A stretch of DNA of 64,000 nt from Ochotona curzoniae (Eukaryota; Chordata; Mammalia; Lagomorpha; Ochotonidae), in assembly GCF_017591425.1 (NCBI RefSeq), contig NW_024465885.1:35224501-35288500 (forward strand), in the 5' to 3' direction. Shown here piece after piece: positions 11,866-22,509 of this stretch. Below the pieces are notes generated by a model that searched no databases, was not told the DNA's origin, and saw nothing but the letters and a program-made list of their open reading frames with translations. How positions within the stretch are numbered: the stretch's first letter is position 1; each line of letters starts with the position of its first letter. The position numbers and the translations under genes were made by a program.

Positions 11866-12360
11866 ATGATGAGGTACCTGTATATAGGCAGAGGTCAGTG
11901 CAAATCCTGCGAGCCAGGAAGCCAGGACTGGCAGCTGGGGCCGTGTAAATCATCACGGTGGCCTCCCCAGACTACTGAGTCAGGCTCTAGAACCCAGGAT
12001 GGCTACTACCCTCTGACTGAGGCCTCCAAAATGTTACAACGTGCACGAAAGATCATATTAGATGAATTTAAGATTTATTAAGGAATCATTATAAACCAAG
12101 CTTGGTGATAAGCAGTACCTATTAAAATTTAGTAAATGAAAAGTAAACAATGATAATTCAATCCAAATAAAGACCCTGTAAGAAAAAAATTGGTCATACT
12201 GAAGACCCCGATTCAATTATAATAGTAATATAAATTAGTTAAAGAGATACACAGTTAACAGCCTGGACATATTTATAGAACTATAAACATTTATATTTTT
12301 CTGGCTTTTTGGCCTGCACTACATTAGTGTCAAGCATTATTGTCTTAGACTTTTGGAAAT
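11866..12360 (-). mobile_element. captured or nested LTR end with primer-binding-like site (other ERV family)
   Basis: About 12,045-12,360 is homologous to the minus-strand LTR at 56,268-56,560. Matching landmarks in the same order are CCAAGCTTGGTGATA, a CTGAAGACC block, CCTGGACATA and the GGC-TTT-GCC block. On the minus strand the LTR seems to end in CA at 12,032-12,033. It is followed by TTTTGGAGGCCTCAGTCAGAG (12,011-12,031), partly like a tRNA-Gln primer binding site (about 11 of 18 positions by my count). About 150 bp of GC-richer leader-like sequence follows. It lies wholly inside the young provirus, in the same orientation. How far the LTR extends beyond 12,360 is unclear. Confidence 0.6.
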
Positions 12361-13454
12361 ACAGAAATTTGAATTAAAATTCTGTAAAAATTTTTTTTTT
12401 CTGTAGTAGTATTTTGATATAGCTAGCTTTGCTCTACTTGGCATCTGACAGTATCTTTATTCCAAAAGCCCATTCAGTTATTGTATCTACGAAATGAAAT
12501 TTCTGAATTATTTAGATACCTATCAAGGATGCCAAGACTTATAATATTTAATTGAAATAGAATATCTTTATATAACACAATATGGATTAGATTTAATTAT
12601 TGGCATTAAGTGATTATTTAAATACCTGTAAAATAAATACATAACTTTTATCAAACTTAAGTAATGTGAACATACTGTAAGGCAGAAAACCCAAATATCA
12701 CCTTGATACCTCGATATAGAATCTTATCATATTCTGAGACACTTCAGTAAATTCAAGTCTGGAGTTCGTTGGCGCTAACTAGAAAAATATAATCATTAGG
12801 TAGATAAAGACATTTAAGAGAAGATGTTATAATAACATGTGATTTTTAAAACTTTGTTGCTATGATAGACAGATTTTAATTCCATGTATCAAGGATGAAT
12901 ATTTTAGAAAATACTGCAAACAGTGTATAAAGGATATGATTAATTATATTCCATATAAATAATAAAGGATTATTATTTCACAGCTTCCATAACTTTTACA
13001 TTATATCTTTCACAGCTTCCATAACTTTCCCATCCCTTCTTCAGCAAACTTTATCCTGTAAATATTTTGTCCTCTTCAGCACTACAGTCTAACATAGCCA
13101 TTCTCCTATAGGAAGGAATATTTTACAAGCATGCCTTTTTTCTTTTATTCAAGAACTTTCCTCTATACCCTTTTTCATCAAGAACACATTGGTATACTTG
13201 CATTTATTCTTTATCTAAATATAAAGACTAGCAGATAAAAGTACATGGGTGTGTTTCATACCTGGAAAAAATTTAACAGTGATGTTATCTTTATACCAGT
13301 TCATATTTGGGGTAAATGTTACTCTTTTAAAGCAGTGCCTCAAATAATACCTTAAGAGTTATGTTCATAAAGTTCAAATATTCAACATAAAAATTTAATA
13401 GAGTTAAAAAAAGATGTTAATTTTGTACAAATATTGTTTATGAAGTACAAGAGG
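12361..13454 (-). other. AT-rich internal provirus segment lacking pol
   Basis: This is where most of pol (palm and fingers of reverse transcriptase, RNase H, integrase) should lie relative to gag and env, but no such motif is readable on the minus strand. A short direct repeat ('cacagcttccataactttt') occurs at about 12,980 and 13,011. The segment may be part of the captured element or other host sequence. Confidence 0.5.
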
Positions 13455-13799
13455 TTAAGTATTTTTCTGTGGGCCCAGTTTAGTTTCATCTCCTATACCC
13501 ACAAGGATAAATAGTGCTATTTGTCTTATCTCATCCTTAGATATTAAATAAGTAAGCTGTTTAGAGCTATAAGAAATAATTATTTTATTTACATCTTTAT
13601 CAAAAGGCTTCTTATGTCTATGATATCTCTTGATAATTAAGGTGGAGACCAAAGCACAATAAGGAGTAATAGCTTTTTTATTCATGGAAGGAGGATGTAG
13701 CCACTCTGTAGGCCCTTGGTGCCATAAGCATCCAATTGAGGTATGAACAGTAGGTAGTATAATTAATTGCCAAGGAAGATACCAACCTTTAATTAGCAT
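13455..13799 (-). pseudogene. pol: pol remnant: reverse-transcriptase thumb/connection-like fragment
   Basis: The 114-residue frame resembles the region of betaretroviral reverse transcriptase between the polymerase palm and RNase H (pattern around GPTEWLH, then a YHRHKKPFDKDVNKIII-like basic and hydrophobic stretch, then a QIALF-like motif). It carries no catalytic YxDD and no RNase H or integrase residues. It starts only about 30 bp after the gag stop and is in the same reading frame as gag, separated by two TAA stops. That can only arise if protease and the first part of pol were deleted. Family assignment is by eye, moderately secure. Confidence 0.6.
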
Positions 13800-13829
13800 T
13801 TCCTCTATCAGTATCAGGTTTTAAGTCTG

Positions 13830-16112
13830 TTACTCTTCTATAGGCACAGCTTGGATTGGATATTGGTGCTTTGTAAACCTCTGATTGTTCAGAGCCCAGA
13901 ACCTGCCCCGCCTGGAGTTTCCTGACCACGGGTGCTGGCCATCACAATCAATTTTAGATTTATATTTACATTTACATGCTTTTGCCCAGTGTAAACTTCT
14001 ATGACATTTAGGACACATATTAAGGCAGTGATCCTTAGCGGTATTACTGCCATATTTTTTAGCTAAAAGAGGTGCTTGGCATTGCTTCTGAAGGTATTTG
14101 AGTTTATCACAATTAAAACATTTAGCATTCATTTGCTTTTGGACAGCAGGGGTTTTAAGTCCTGCTAGGTGGGCAGGATGTTTCAAAGTCTTGATGTTGC
14201 GGCAGGCCTTTAGATAACCCATAGCTTGTTTACCAAAATTTTGGGTATTTTCTTTCTTACAGTCTTTCCACATATGTCCCAATTTGCCACAATTATAACA
14301 TTTACGTCTATTTTGCTTTAACTCTGTGCTTAAAGTAGCAGCCATCAATTTAGTTTTGTACACTTTAGCACCGATATTCATACATGTCTTCATAGTTTTG
14401 TGGACCTGGGACTGTGGCTGCCTCCCATTTCCCTGAATCTGACCCTGTACAGGCTGATTACTCAATTTAGGACGACTTAGAGGCAATAGAAGTGTTCCAT
14501 TCTTGTGGAATTTAGACTTACAAGCTTTTTGCCAATGAAATCCCTTCTCACACCGTGGACAGACAGTGTGAGGAATATTTAAATTGGGTTTAGGAGTGTC
14601 CACATAAGTTTTTTCCTGTTTGAAATTTTGGGATGAGTTTCTGGCAGGACAGTTGTGGCTGAAATGCCCTACTCCACCACAAGAATAGCAATTCTTTCCT
14701 TTTTTATTTTTTTGATTGCCTCTAATGTTCTTTAAAATCTGAGTAGCAGTTTGACCTTGAAGAACTGCAGCAATAGTTAACCCTTGCATATAAGATGGAG
14801 TGACTTCAGTACAAGCTCTAACATAGTCTGACAAATCTCCTGTCCTTCTCACTGGCTGAATTAAGGTCTGGCAAGTTGGAGTAGCATTCTCAAAAGCTAG
14901 CTGTTTAACTATGAGATCTGTAGCTGTATTGTTAATTACTGTCCGACTCACTGCTTCTGTGAGTCGAGCTACAAAATCTTCAAAAGGCTCCTCAGGCTTC
15001 TGCTTAACATTTACAAAACCCGAGGACTTCTGATCTGCAGATGGCAGGCGTTTCCATGCTCCTAGTGCCAGGGAGGAGATAAGCTGTAATGTCTCCTTAG
15101 GCAGAGTAAGTTGTTCTGAAACGCCAAGATGAGTGCCCTGTCCTAAAAGCATGTCTAAGGTAAGAGACTTGCCACGCCTCACAGATCCATGAGACTTTAC
15201 TTCTGCCTTAGCTAATTCCTCATATTCCATTTTCCACAAAAGGAAGCTTCCTCCTGTGAGGCAAGCCTTAGCAACCTGAAACCAATCATATGGAGTCATC
15301 CACTTAGCTGCTAGTCCCTCCACCATTGTCATAGTGTACGGGGAGTTTGGCCCGTAGTCAGAGACAGCATGCTTCAGTTCTTTAATAAGCTTATAAGGCA
15401 ACGGTTCCCATTCAGGTTCATCCCATTCATAAACAACAGGAAAACAGAAAAAATCACCTTCCTTATGTGCCTGCTGCACTGCTCCTCTAAAGCCAATCTT
15501 TGCTGGATCTGGTCTAGCTGGAAAGGGCTCACAAAGCTTAGCTGAACATCTTAAAGGTTTATCATCAACAGCAAGAGACCATCTATCACGCAACACAACT
15601 GTCTGCCCTTCTTCACAATCCTTAACTTCTGATCTAAGTGTTTCTGGTTTTGAAAGATCTTCTTCATCTGCTAAGGCTTCCTGGTCATTGTTAGAATTGT
15701 TTACCTTATCTTCGGGACAGACACTTTCCATAGAGCCATAAGTCGAGCCTGAACCTCCCTTTTTACGATTAATCAAGGGAGTATGTTCCCGAGGCGGAGC
15801 AGCCGGGGAGGATGGGGCATAAGCATCTGTCCCCGTATCTAGTGTTTGTCTCAATACCGCCCAAATAGCATAGGCTGAGGAAGGCATGTCAGCCCCCCCA
15901 TGGCTCTGATACCACCTCTTTATATCATTCCCTACCTGATCCCATGTCTGTAAATCTAAAGTTCCTTCCTCCGGGAACCAAGGACTAATTGTCCGTATGA
16001 ACTGCAAAAATCCTGAAAGCTCTTTTTTACTAACCTTAATGCCTCTCTTTTGTAAAGTATGCTTAATAATATCAGCGTACAAGCTTCTGTCACTTGATGC
16101 ACTCTGTCCCAT
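13830..16112 (-). CDS. gag: Gag polyprotein of the endogenous betaretrovirus-like provirus
   Basis: This intact 760-residue frame encodes the structural polyprotein that assembles particles and packages RNA. It begins MGQ, giving a glycine-2 myristoylation signal for membrane targeting; this ATG is the first in the frame after the leader. Residues about 1-95 are matrix-like. A charged, proline-containing spacer follows to about 200. About 205-455 is the capsid, with the major homology region at about 371-385 (Q, E, PF, F and RL at the expected places). The nucleocapsid has five zinc-knuckle motifs: 475-488, 518-531, 605-618 and 700-713 are complete CX2CX4HX4C; 665-678 has tyrosine in place of histidine. 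Betaretroviral Gag normally has two knuckles, so the C-terminal half looks duplicated. I see no PTAP or PPxY late motif. No protease reading frame overlaps its end. Confidence 0.92.
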   Translation of the reverse strand: MGQSASSDRSLYADIIKHTLQKRGIKVSKKELSGFLQFIRTISPWFPEEGTLDLQTWDQVGNDIKRWYQSHGGADMPSSAYAIWAVLRQTLDTGTDAYAPSSPAAPPREHTPLINRKKGGSGSTYGSMESVCPEDKVNNSNNDQEALADEEDLSKPETLRSEVKDCEEGQTVVLRDRWSLAVDDKPLRCSAKLCEPFPARPDPAKIGFRGAVQQAHKEGDFFCFPVVYEWDEPEWEPLPYKLIKELKHAVSDYGPNSPYTMTMVEGLAAKWMTPYDWFQVAKACLTGGSFLLWKMEYEELAKAEVKSHGSVRRGKSLTLDMLLGQGTHLGVSEQLTLPKETLQLISSLALGAWKRLPSADQKSSGFVNVKQKPEEPFEDFVARLTEAVSRTVINNTATDLIVKQLAFENATPTCQTLIQPVRRTGDLSDYVRACTEVTPSYMQGLTIAAVLQGQTATQILKNIRGNQKNKKGKNCYSCGGVGHFSHNCPARNSSQNFKQEKTYVDTPKPNLNIPHTVCPRCEKGFHWQKACKSKFHKNGTLLLPLSRPKLSNQPVQGQIQGNGRQPQSQVHKTMKTCMNIGAKVYKTKLMAATLSTELKQNRRKCYNCGKLGHMWKDCKKENTQNFGKQAMGYLKACRNIKTLKHPAHLAGLKTPAVQKQMNAKCFNCDKLKYLQKQCQAPLLAKKYGSNTAKDHCLNMCPKCHRSLHWAKACKCKYKSKIDCDGQHPWSGNSRRGRFWALNNQRFTKHQYPIQAVPIEE

Positions 16113-16251
16113 TTTTACTCTATAGCAACAGAGGGTACAAAACTTCTCAAGAAATGTTCTGACTATTCACCCCTCCTAACCTGACCTTCTGTCAGGGGGC
16201 CTGCAGCACCCTGGGTGAAGTCCTATCCACGCCGCAAAAAAAAGATAAAAG

Positions 16252-16257
16252 ACTTAC
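16252..16257 (-). promoter_or_regulatory. major splice donor of the provirus
   Basis: The minus strand reads AAG/GTAAGT just downstream of the primer binding site, a near-perfect mammalian donor in the usual retroviral leader position. It would serve an env-type subgenomic RNA, although the env here is broken. Confidence 0.7.
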
Positions 16258-16269
16258 CTTCGTCGAGCC

Positions 16270-16285
16270 CTCACGTTGGGCGCCA
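16270..16285 (-). promoter_or_regulatory. primer binding site, tRNA-Lys type
   Basis: The minus strand reads TGGCGCCCAACGTGAG two bases after the 5' LTR end (CCGGCA-AG). TGGCGCCCAACGT is the complement of the 3' end of tRNA-Lys1,2, the primer used by several betaretroviruses. It confirms the 5' LTR boundary at 16,288. Confidence 0.92.
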
Positions 16286-16287
16286 CT

Positions 16288-17429
16288 TGCCGGAGTCCAG
16301 CTCCAGCCGAGTTCGGAGCTCGGGAAGGGTGCGTGGAGTCGGCGATAAAGAAAGACACAGACACAGGCATTTGGTGCGTTCTTCCAACCGCTCAGGAAAA
16401 AACTGTCCTTTTTATTTTCTCAAAACCCTTCTCAAGCTTCTACACAAGCAACTATTCTATTTTTTTTTCTTTTCAAAATTAAGGGGGCATGTACAGACAT
16501 TTGGTCACTCTGTCTGTACTCAAGGCTAAGCAGGTGCTCCTAAAGATAATTTTGCAAAATACTGCATTCATATTCTTCAAAGCAAGCTATTGTTTATCCT
16601 TCAACAGTAGCCATGGAGCAACAGCCAGGACTCCAAGGCCAAGGCACATGCGATTATCTGCTAATCAGTAGTACTTTCCCACCACATTTTTACTTCTACA
16701 ATTTACCCATCATTTAATGGGAAAATAGGTTATAAGGGAAAAAACCTAAAATCTAAAATAGAAACTTCAAATGTTAAATCTCCCTACAACTATAGACCCC
16801 TACAGCCCCATAAACAATAAGACAATAATCAAAAGCATTTTTCTTTAATAAAAGCATCCTTAATCCTCTAGCTAAAAATTATAAAAGCGGCTAAAACAGT
16901 TACATTTTCTATATTCCAAAAAAATTGCAAAGACAGGCTAGCCTTTGAGATAACAATAACTATATTTATTGCCATAGCAGTTTCAGCTCTCACTCCCATC
17001 ACTTGTATTAATATTTAGGATATTTTCAAGCCCCTTCCCAGAAGGTGTGCTATATGTCTGGGCCCGATTTCAGGGCAATGGGTAGGTACACAATAAGGTG
17101 TCCAGAAATGGCATGGGTTTAATTGTGCTCCTGTGTGTAAATTGTCAAAGGCCCACTCACCAAGATATTATCAGTGACACTAACTCTCAAGCTCACGTTG
17201 GTGATAAAAGCCATCCCACAGGGGCAAACACTGCCTCAATAGATTGCAAAATTCTTAGTGGGGTGCTTGAGTGTCCATGCAGCCAGGGGGTAAAACAGTA
17301 TCAAGGTGGTCGGAGAGACTTCCGCCGGGCCTTGCCACACAGCTGGAAACTCCCCCGGGCCTTGCCGCACAGGGGAGCTGTTCTCATCACACCCTCGTGT
17401 CATCCACACCCACTGCGCGGACCCCAGCA
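16288..17429 (-). mobile_element. 5' LTR of the provirus (1,142 bp)
   Basis: The same length and, as far as I can read, the same sequence as the left LTR, offset by exactly 7,245 bp throughout. It drives transcription toward gag on the minus strand. A candidate AATAAA is at 16,411-16,416 and the U3 direct repeat at 17,326-17,372. Because reverse transcription makes the two LTRs identical at insertion, identity now means very little time has passed, or that gene conversion has occurred. Confidence 0.93.
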
Positions 17430-17435
17430 GGAATC
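17430..17435. repeat. 6-bp target-site duplication, right copy (GGAATC)
   Basis: Matches 9,037-9,042 exactly and closes the provirus insertion. Confidence 0.93.
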
Positions 17436-17817
17436 AATCTTTTAATATATATCAATTATATTTACTATGTATTTGGATAACTAACCTTGAGACCATTTGA
17501 ATAGTAAGGAAGTCCTTCTTATGCCCTATCACTTCTTTCAGTCAAATAATTCTGATTAAAAGATGCAACTTACACATTTTTCTGTTTCTTAAGATTAGCA
17601 GAAACCACTTATGTGTAAATGTGTCTGTTTAAAAATCTTTTAGGTAAGGACAGACAAAGCATACTTGCATCATCTTTTATCTTCGTTTTAAGGCAAACGA
17701 GTTTATTTCAATAGTTTCAGAGCTTATACTGTTGTGTCATCGTGGTCATCTTGACACCTTAATAATTCAATACCTATATATATATGCAATTTGCTTAACA
17801 TAAAGAAGACAATAAGT
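17436..17817. other. AT-rich flank, nothing recognised
   Basis: Continuation of the host sequence interrupted by the provirus (joined to 9,036). No gene, RNA or repeat is recognisable apart from a short TA run near 17,775-17,785. Confidence 0.5.
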
Positions 17818-17832
17818 ATTCATTTGATTTTT

Positions 17833-18167
17833 TGGGCCCAGCGAGAGAGCATAGTAGCTAAAGTTCTCCCCTTGAGTGCACGGGGATCCCACATGGGTGC
17901 TTGTTTTAATCCTGGTGGCACTGCTTCCCATCCATCTCCCTGCTTGTGGCCTGGGAAAGCAGTTGAGGACAGCCCAAAGTTTTGGGACCCTGCACCCATG
18001 TGGGAGACCTGGAAGAAGCTCCTGGTTCCTGGATTCAAATTGGTTTAGCTCTATCTGTTGGAGTTACTTGGGGAGTGAATCATCAGAAGGAAGATTCTCC
18101 TTTCTGTCTTTCCTCCTCTCTGTATATCTGCCTTTCTAATAAATATAAATGAATTTTTCTAAAAATA
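17833..18167 (+). repeat. C-SINE (lagomorph tRNA-derived SINE)
   Basis: Complete copy with the GGGCCCAGCG head, GGGATCCCACATGGG core, GGCCTGGGAAAGCAGT block and A-rich tail. It is flanked by TATTCATTTGATT at 17,818-17,830 and 18,168-18,180, a perfect 13-bp duplication. Moderately diverged. Confidence 0.9.
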
Positions 18168-18574
18168 TATTCATTTGATTATAAAGATATTTGGTTAAAA
18201 TAATATGGTGTCTGTTGCAAGACTGAGGTGTTTTAAAAATCTACTCTTACAATGTGACTTTAAAGAATTTATAACGATGCACCTGTTATTTGATCATGTA
18301 CAAAAAGGGTGATAATGGCCACGTTTTATACTGTTAGAATGCTCACATCAATGTGTTTTTATAATAATTGATATACCATTTAAAGTGCAGGCAATAAATA
18401 TACATAAGAATATATTTCAATTTCATTAAAATGCTTACTTTAATGAAACAGAAATACAATTCACAATTCTGTGCTCATATTTTATTTTATTTGTCATGAA
18501 TTTCTTAATTGTAACATCATAGGATGAATCACCAACTATCACCATATTAGGTCCAAAGTCTGTCTTAAATATCT

Positions 18575-18902
18575 TTTAAAAAATATTTATTTATTTTTAT
18601 TGCAAAGTCCGATATATAAAGGGAGGAGAGACAGAGAAGAAGAGCTTCCATCCACTAATTGACTCCCCAAGTGACCACAAAGGTGGGAGCTGTGCCAATT
18701 TGAAGCCAGGAACCAAGAGCCTCTTCTGCGTTTCCCACGTGGTTGCAGGGTCCCAAGGCTATGGACTGTCCTGTACTGGTTTCCCAGGACGGAATCAGGG
18801 AGCAGGATGGGAAACAGGGCTGCAGGGTTTGAACCAGCACCCACAGGGGATCCGGGCAAGTTCAAGGTGAGGACTTTATCACTAGGCCAACTCTTGGGCC
18901 CG
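18575..18902 (-). repeat. C-SINE, minus orientation
   Basis: T-rich tail on the left, SINE body reversed, head ending GGGCCC at 18,896-18,901. It is flanked by TAAATATCT at 18,566-18,574 and 18,903-18,911. The intervening 18,181-18,565 is AT-rich with nothing recognised. Confidence 0.88.
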
Positions 18903-18911
18903 TAAATATCT

Positions 18912-21398
18912 CTTGATTTAAAGTACTTCCATTAGATTTCATTTGTTTTTATCTCATGACAAGATTATATTGATAAAAACATTATCTGTATGTATCTTTC
19001 TCTGTTAATTATTCTCTCTTCAAATCATTTTAGAATATAGCTTTTATTTGCTAGCTAGATTTTTTATGCTCTTTTTAAAAATTTTAACTGATATATGCAA
19101 TTTTTCATATATTCATAGGAAGTAATGTGACTTTTTTGATAAATATATGCAGTGAATAAAATCTTTTTCAAAGTAAACATTTCAGTATGTTCACATAATT
19201 ATTAATTCTTTATGGTTAAAACAATATATTTTCTTCTAACTACTAAAAAACATAGTATGCTATGCATGTTTTCTTTCTTTATAGCCTGTATGGCTGCTTT
19301 GCAATACAAGAATTTTTTTTCAAACTATAACAAAACACATTAATCAGTCTTTCACCAATTCTTTCGATCCCTTGAAATCTCTTTTGGTTAGGGTTCCAGA
19401 AATTAGCACTTTGTCAGCTTTTGTATTTTACATCTTTTCTCCTAACTGAAAGATAAAAAGTTAATTCCTTAGGAGAACTTGATATACCTCTGAAAATTCA
19501 TCTAAGCTTATTTCCTAATATTATCCTGTTCATTTTTCCTGAAATGTACTTGTTCTAAATGTCTCCTACTTTCTTAAACATGAGATTCTATTAAATCTAT
19601 CTTAGTTTCAACTCATATGTTCCTTTTTGTCTCTCTAATAAAATATCATCAACCTGATAGCCTCAAAGGAATCAAGTATGATATTACTTTCTCAGTTTTT
19701 CAAAATAGATTTGTCAACCTTCTTTATTGCTTTAACAGCATCTTTTTTATACCTGTCATTGTGTCTGATTTTCCCCCAAGGGTAAGGACTAATACTATTA
19801 AAACCTATAATGTCAGCATAATAAGACAAGAGAGAAAGAGAGTGAGACAAAGACATTGCAAGACTGCACGCTTGCCGTAATGGGAAATTCGCAATTATAC
19901 TATGGACACTGTTTTCAGGACTGGAGTTAATAGTAACGAGAATAAGAATCCATCCTATCCCTACAAATTATATATTGAATATTATGATTTACACTATACT
20001 TAATAAATAAAGATTTGTGTTGTTTTATTTTTGTGATTTACAGATTAAAAACATCGGACATATTTGACAATAAAGTCTAAAATTATTTGAGACAGTATTC
20101 ATTTTAACTCAAAAGTGGGCAGCCAGAGGGAAGCTCTGTTGCGAGAAAGCAGGTTCACATAGAAGGCTCATTGCCTTAATCTATCATTGAACTGCTTGAG
20201 GAGTCAAATGACAGAAACTGATGTGGCATAAACTTTGATAGCTGCATCCCATCTGGTCTTAGCCAATGCCTGATGATTAGGAAACAACAGTACTTCGGTC
20301 CAAGTACAGGAGTCGGAAGTGACCATCTGAAGGTTAGCCTAAAGCACAGCCTCAGACCTTAGCCAACGGTAGACCCTCATCTCCAGGCCTCGACCTTTGT
20401 CTTGCACTTTTGGCTACTCACTGACCTTCGCCCGCCTAGTTAGACCTTGGCCTCTAGCACCAGTGGACTATGAACTTTAGATTCCAGGCACAGTCCATTC
20501 TATTCTTCATAAGTTTCACTGGTATTATTATTATTATTTTTTAACAAACTGCCTGTGGCATATTGTAGAATGAGCAGATCGAACTTGTGCAGGTGAATTA
20601 TTCCATCGTTCCATTTTATTGTGTTCTGCTCTGCCCGTTGTCTCCTATAGCATTCCATTCCATTTGATTTCAGTCTATTTATTTTTCATTCAGTTATGAA
20701 AGGGCTCGTGAGGTGAGACAAGTGTTCAAACAAAAATGAGATATTGAATTAGCAAAGGAAAACGTCTGAAAGTAATCTCTTCTTCCTTCATCTCTGTGTG
20801 CCCTGTTAAGATCAAATGTCAACCCCCACAATTAATTGCACGGTGCTAAGGTTACAGAGGAATCTATGCAGGCTTTATGTGAAGAAGACATATCAAATCA
20901 TTTTGAAGAAGAGGTGAAGATCTAGACATAAAAATCAGGTCACTTTGATAGGAACATATATCATTTCAAACTCCATATTAGCCAAAAGAAATCACAATTA
21001 GTATTAAGACCCAGGGGCCACATAAAATGAGGTAACCCTTCCTTTAAAATAAAGATAATTGTTTTAAAAATGAAAGACTATAAACACTGTTTTCAATGTT
21101 ATATATTTAAACAGATTGGCCCTGGTAGCCACTCAAAATTTTAAATTTGGAAATGGTATTTTTTCTGTCATTTATGAGTATTATAATCCTTGGAAAGCCT
21201 ATCTTTTTGGAAGAAGAACCATCTTTTAAAAGACTGAATATCTTCATCATGTTCACATCTGTTTCTGTGTCTCAAATACTAGGAAGTAGATAAAAACATA
21301 AAACCAGTATAGAGATAATAGTATTTCTTTCTTGTAATGATAAATAGGTATATTTAATCCAGAGGCAAAAGAAAATATAATTTAATGATCTATAGAAT
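18912..21398. other. AT-rich stretch; unassigned GC-richer block at about 20,100-20,470
   Basis: Mostly AT-rich with no gene. The block 20,100-20,470 is less AT-rich, starts with 'gtgggcagccagagggaagc' and contains CCTCGACCTTTGTC. It looks like an old mobile-element copy or retained sequence, but I cannot name the family. A small TTA run is at 20,525-20,540. Confidence 0.4.
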
Positions 21399-21411
21399 AC
21401 TTATAGGTCCA

Positions 21412-21743
21412 GGGCCTGACGAAGCATCCTAGTGGCTAAAGTTGTCGCCTTGAATGCACTGGGATCACATATGGGCACCAGTTCTAATCCTGGCAGTCCC
21501 ACCTCCCATCCAGCTCCCTGCATGTTGCCAGGGAAAGCAGTTGAGTATGCAACTACATGGAAGACTTGGGGGAGGTTCTTGTCTCCTGGCATAGGAATGG
21601 TGCAGCTCTGGCTGTTGTGGTCACTTGGTAAGTGAAACATTGGACAGAAGATCTTCCTTTCTGTTTCTTCTCCTCTCTGTATATCTGAGTTTCCAATGAT
21701 AATAAATATGTCTTAATAAAAAAAGAAAAAAGAAAAAGAAAAA
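21412..21743 (+). repeat. C-SINE
   Basis: SINE body with GGGATCACATATGGGC core, CAGGGAAAGCAGTTGAG block and a long A-rich tail. The flanks TACTTATAGGTCCA and TACTGATAGGTCCA match at all but one position and represent the target duplication. The interval 21,759-22,496 is AT-rich and without features I recognise. Confidence 0.88.
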
Positions 21744-22509
21744 ATACTGATAGGTCCAAATGTCCTGCCTGAAGCTACTTGGCTAAGTCCATAGCATTAT
21801 GGGGTTCAAATTGTGTTGGCCAGTATTTGCTTACTGGGTGGTGAGAGAAATATTCCTGCTTCAATATAATACCTACAAATAATATTTTTTCTTTTCATTG
21901 TTCCTGTGTTTTATATTCTTGTAAGTATTTGGTAAAGTCAGTGTTCTGGGTTTTAGCCATCTTAATTCATGCCAAGGTTAGCTCATTTTTATTTATGTAA
22001 AATGCTCAAAGTTTTCATTATCAGAAGATAGTATTAAAGAGGCGATATAATGTTCCATGAATTAGAAGGTCAATATAATGCCCATGGTTCTTTGCTAGGC
22101 AGATGTGACGGAAGCCTGCTCTTTTTTAAAATGCTGGTATAATAGTAGTACTCTCAGTGAAATTAATCCATACTCTACGTTTTCTACGTATCATTTGAGT
22201 TAAACATTGAGAGGTTAAAGCCGTAACCTGAACTTGGGGATTATAGCAATGTGATGATATAAGGGAAATTCATATGAATGAGACTGAGGGATAGGGAAGG
22301 CAGAAGACGAGGGTGAGTAATGGAAAAATTCTACCTGCACAACTGAAAACAAGTTCAACACCTGTGTGAATTCCTTCAGTCTAATGGAAACAATCTCTAC
22401 ATTAAAAAATGTATGCATAGGGCATTGAACTATTTCTGTTTAGAAGAAATGTTCAAAAATATTCAAAAAGATGCTTACCAAAAAGATGCACTCATTAAGA
22501 GGTAAGATA

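Larger units (their letters stand above)
9043..17429 (-). mobile_element. endogenous betaretrovirus-like (class II) provirus, mosaic and non-autonomous
   Basis: Read on the minus strand the order is 5' LTR, primer binding site, splice donor, gag, a short reverse-transcriptase remnant, a segment carrying another element's LTR end, an env remnant, polypurine tract and 3' LTR. It is 8,387 bp long and flanked by GGAATC. The LTRs have the same length (1,142 bp) and I find no difference by reading them side by side, so insertion is very recent on an evolutionary scale. Gag is open. Protease, most of pol and a usable env are absent, so the copy must have been mobilised by helper proteins, as is known for mouse ETn elements using MusD. 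The GC-richer LTRs and gag contrast with AT-rich flanks. Confidence 0.93.

Noticed and set aside
13830..16112. Host-domesticated Gag gene
   Set aside because: The frame sits in a provirus with identical LTRs and intact target duplications, so its openness is explained by youth rather than by selection for a host role.
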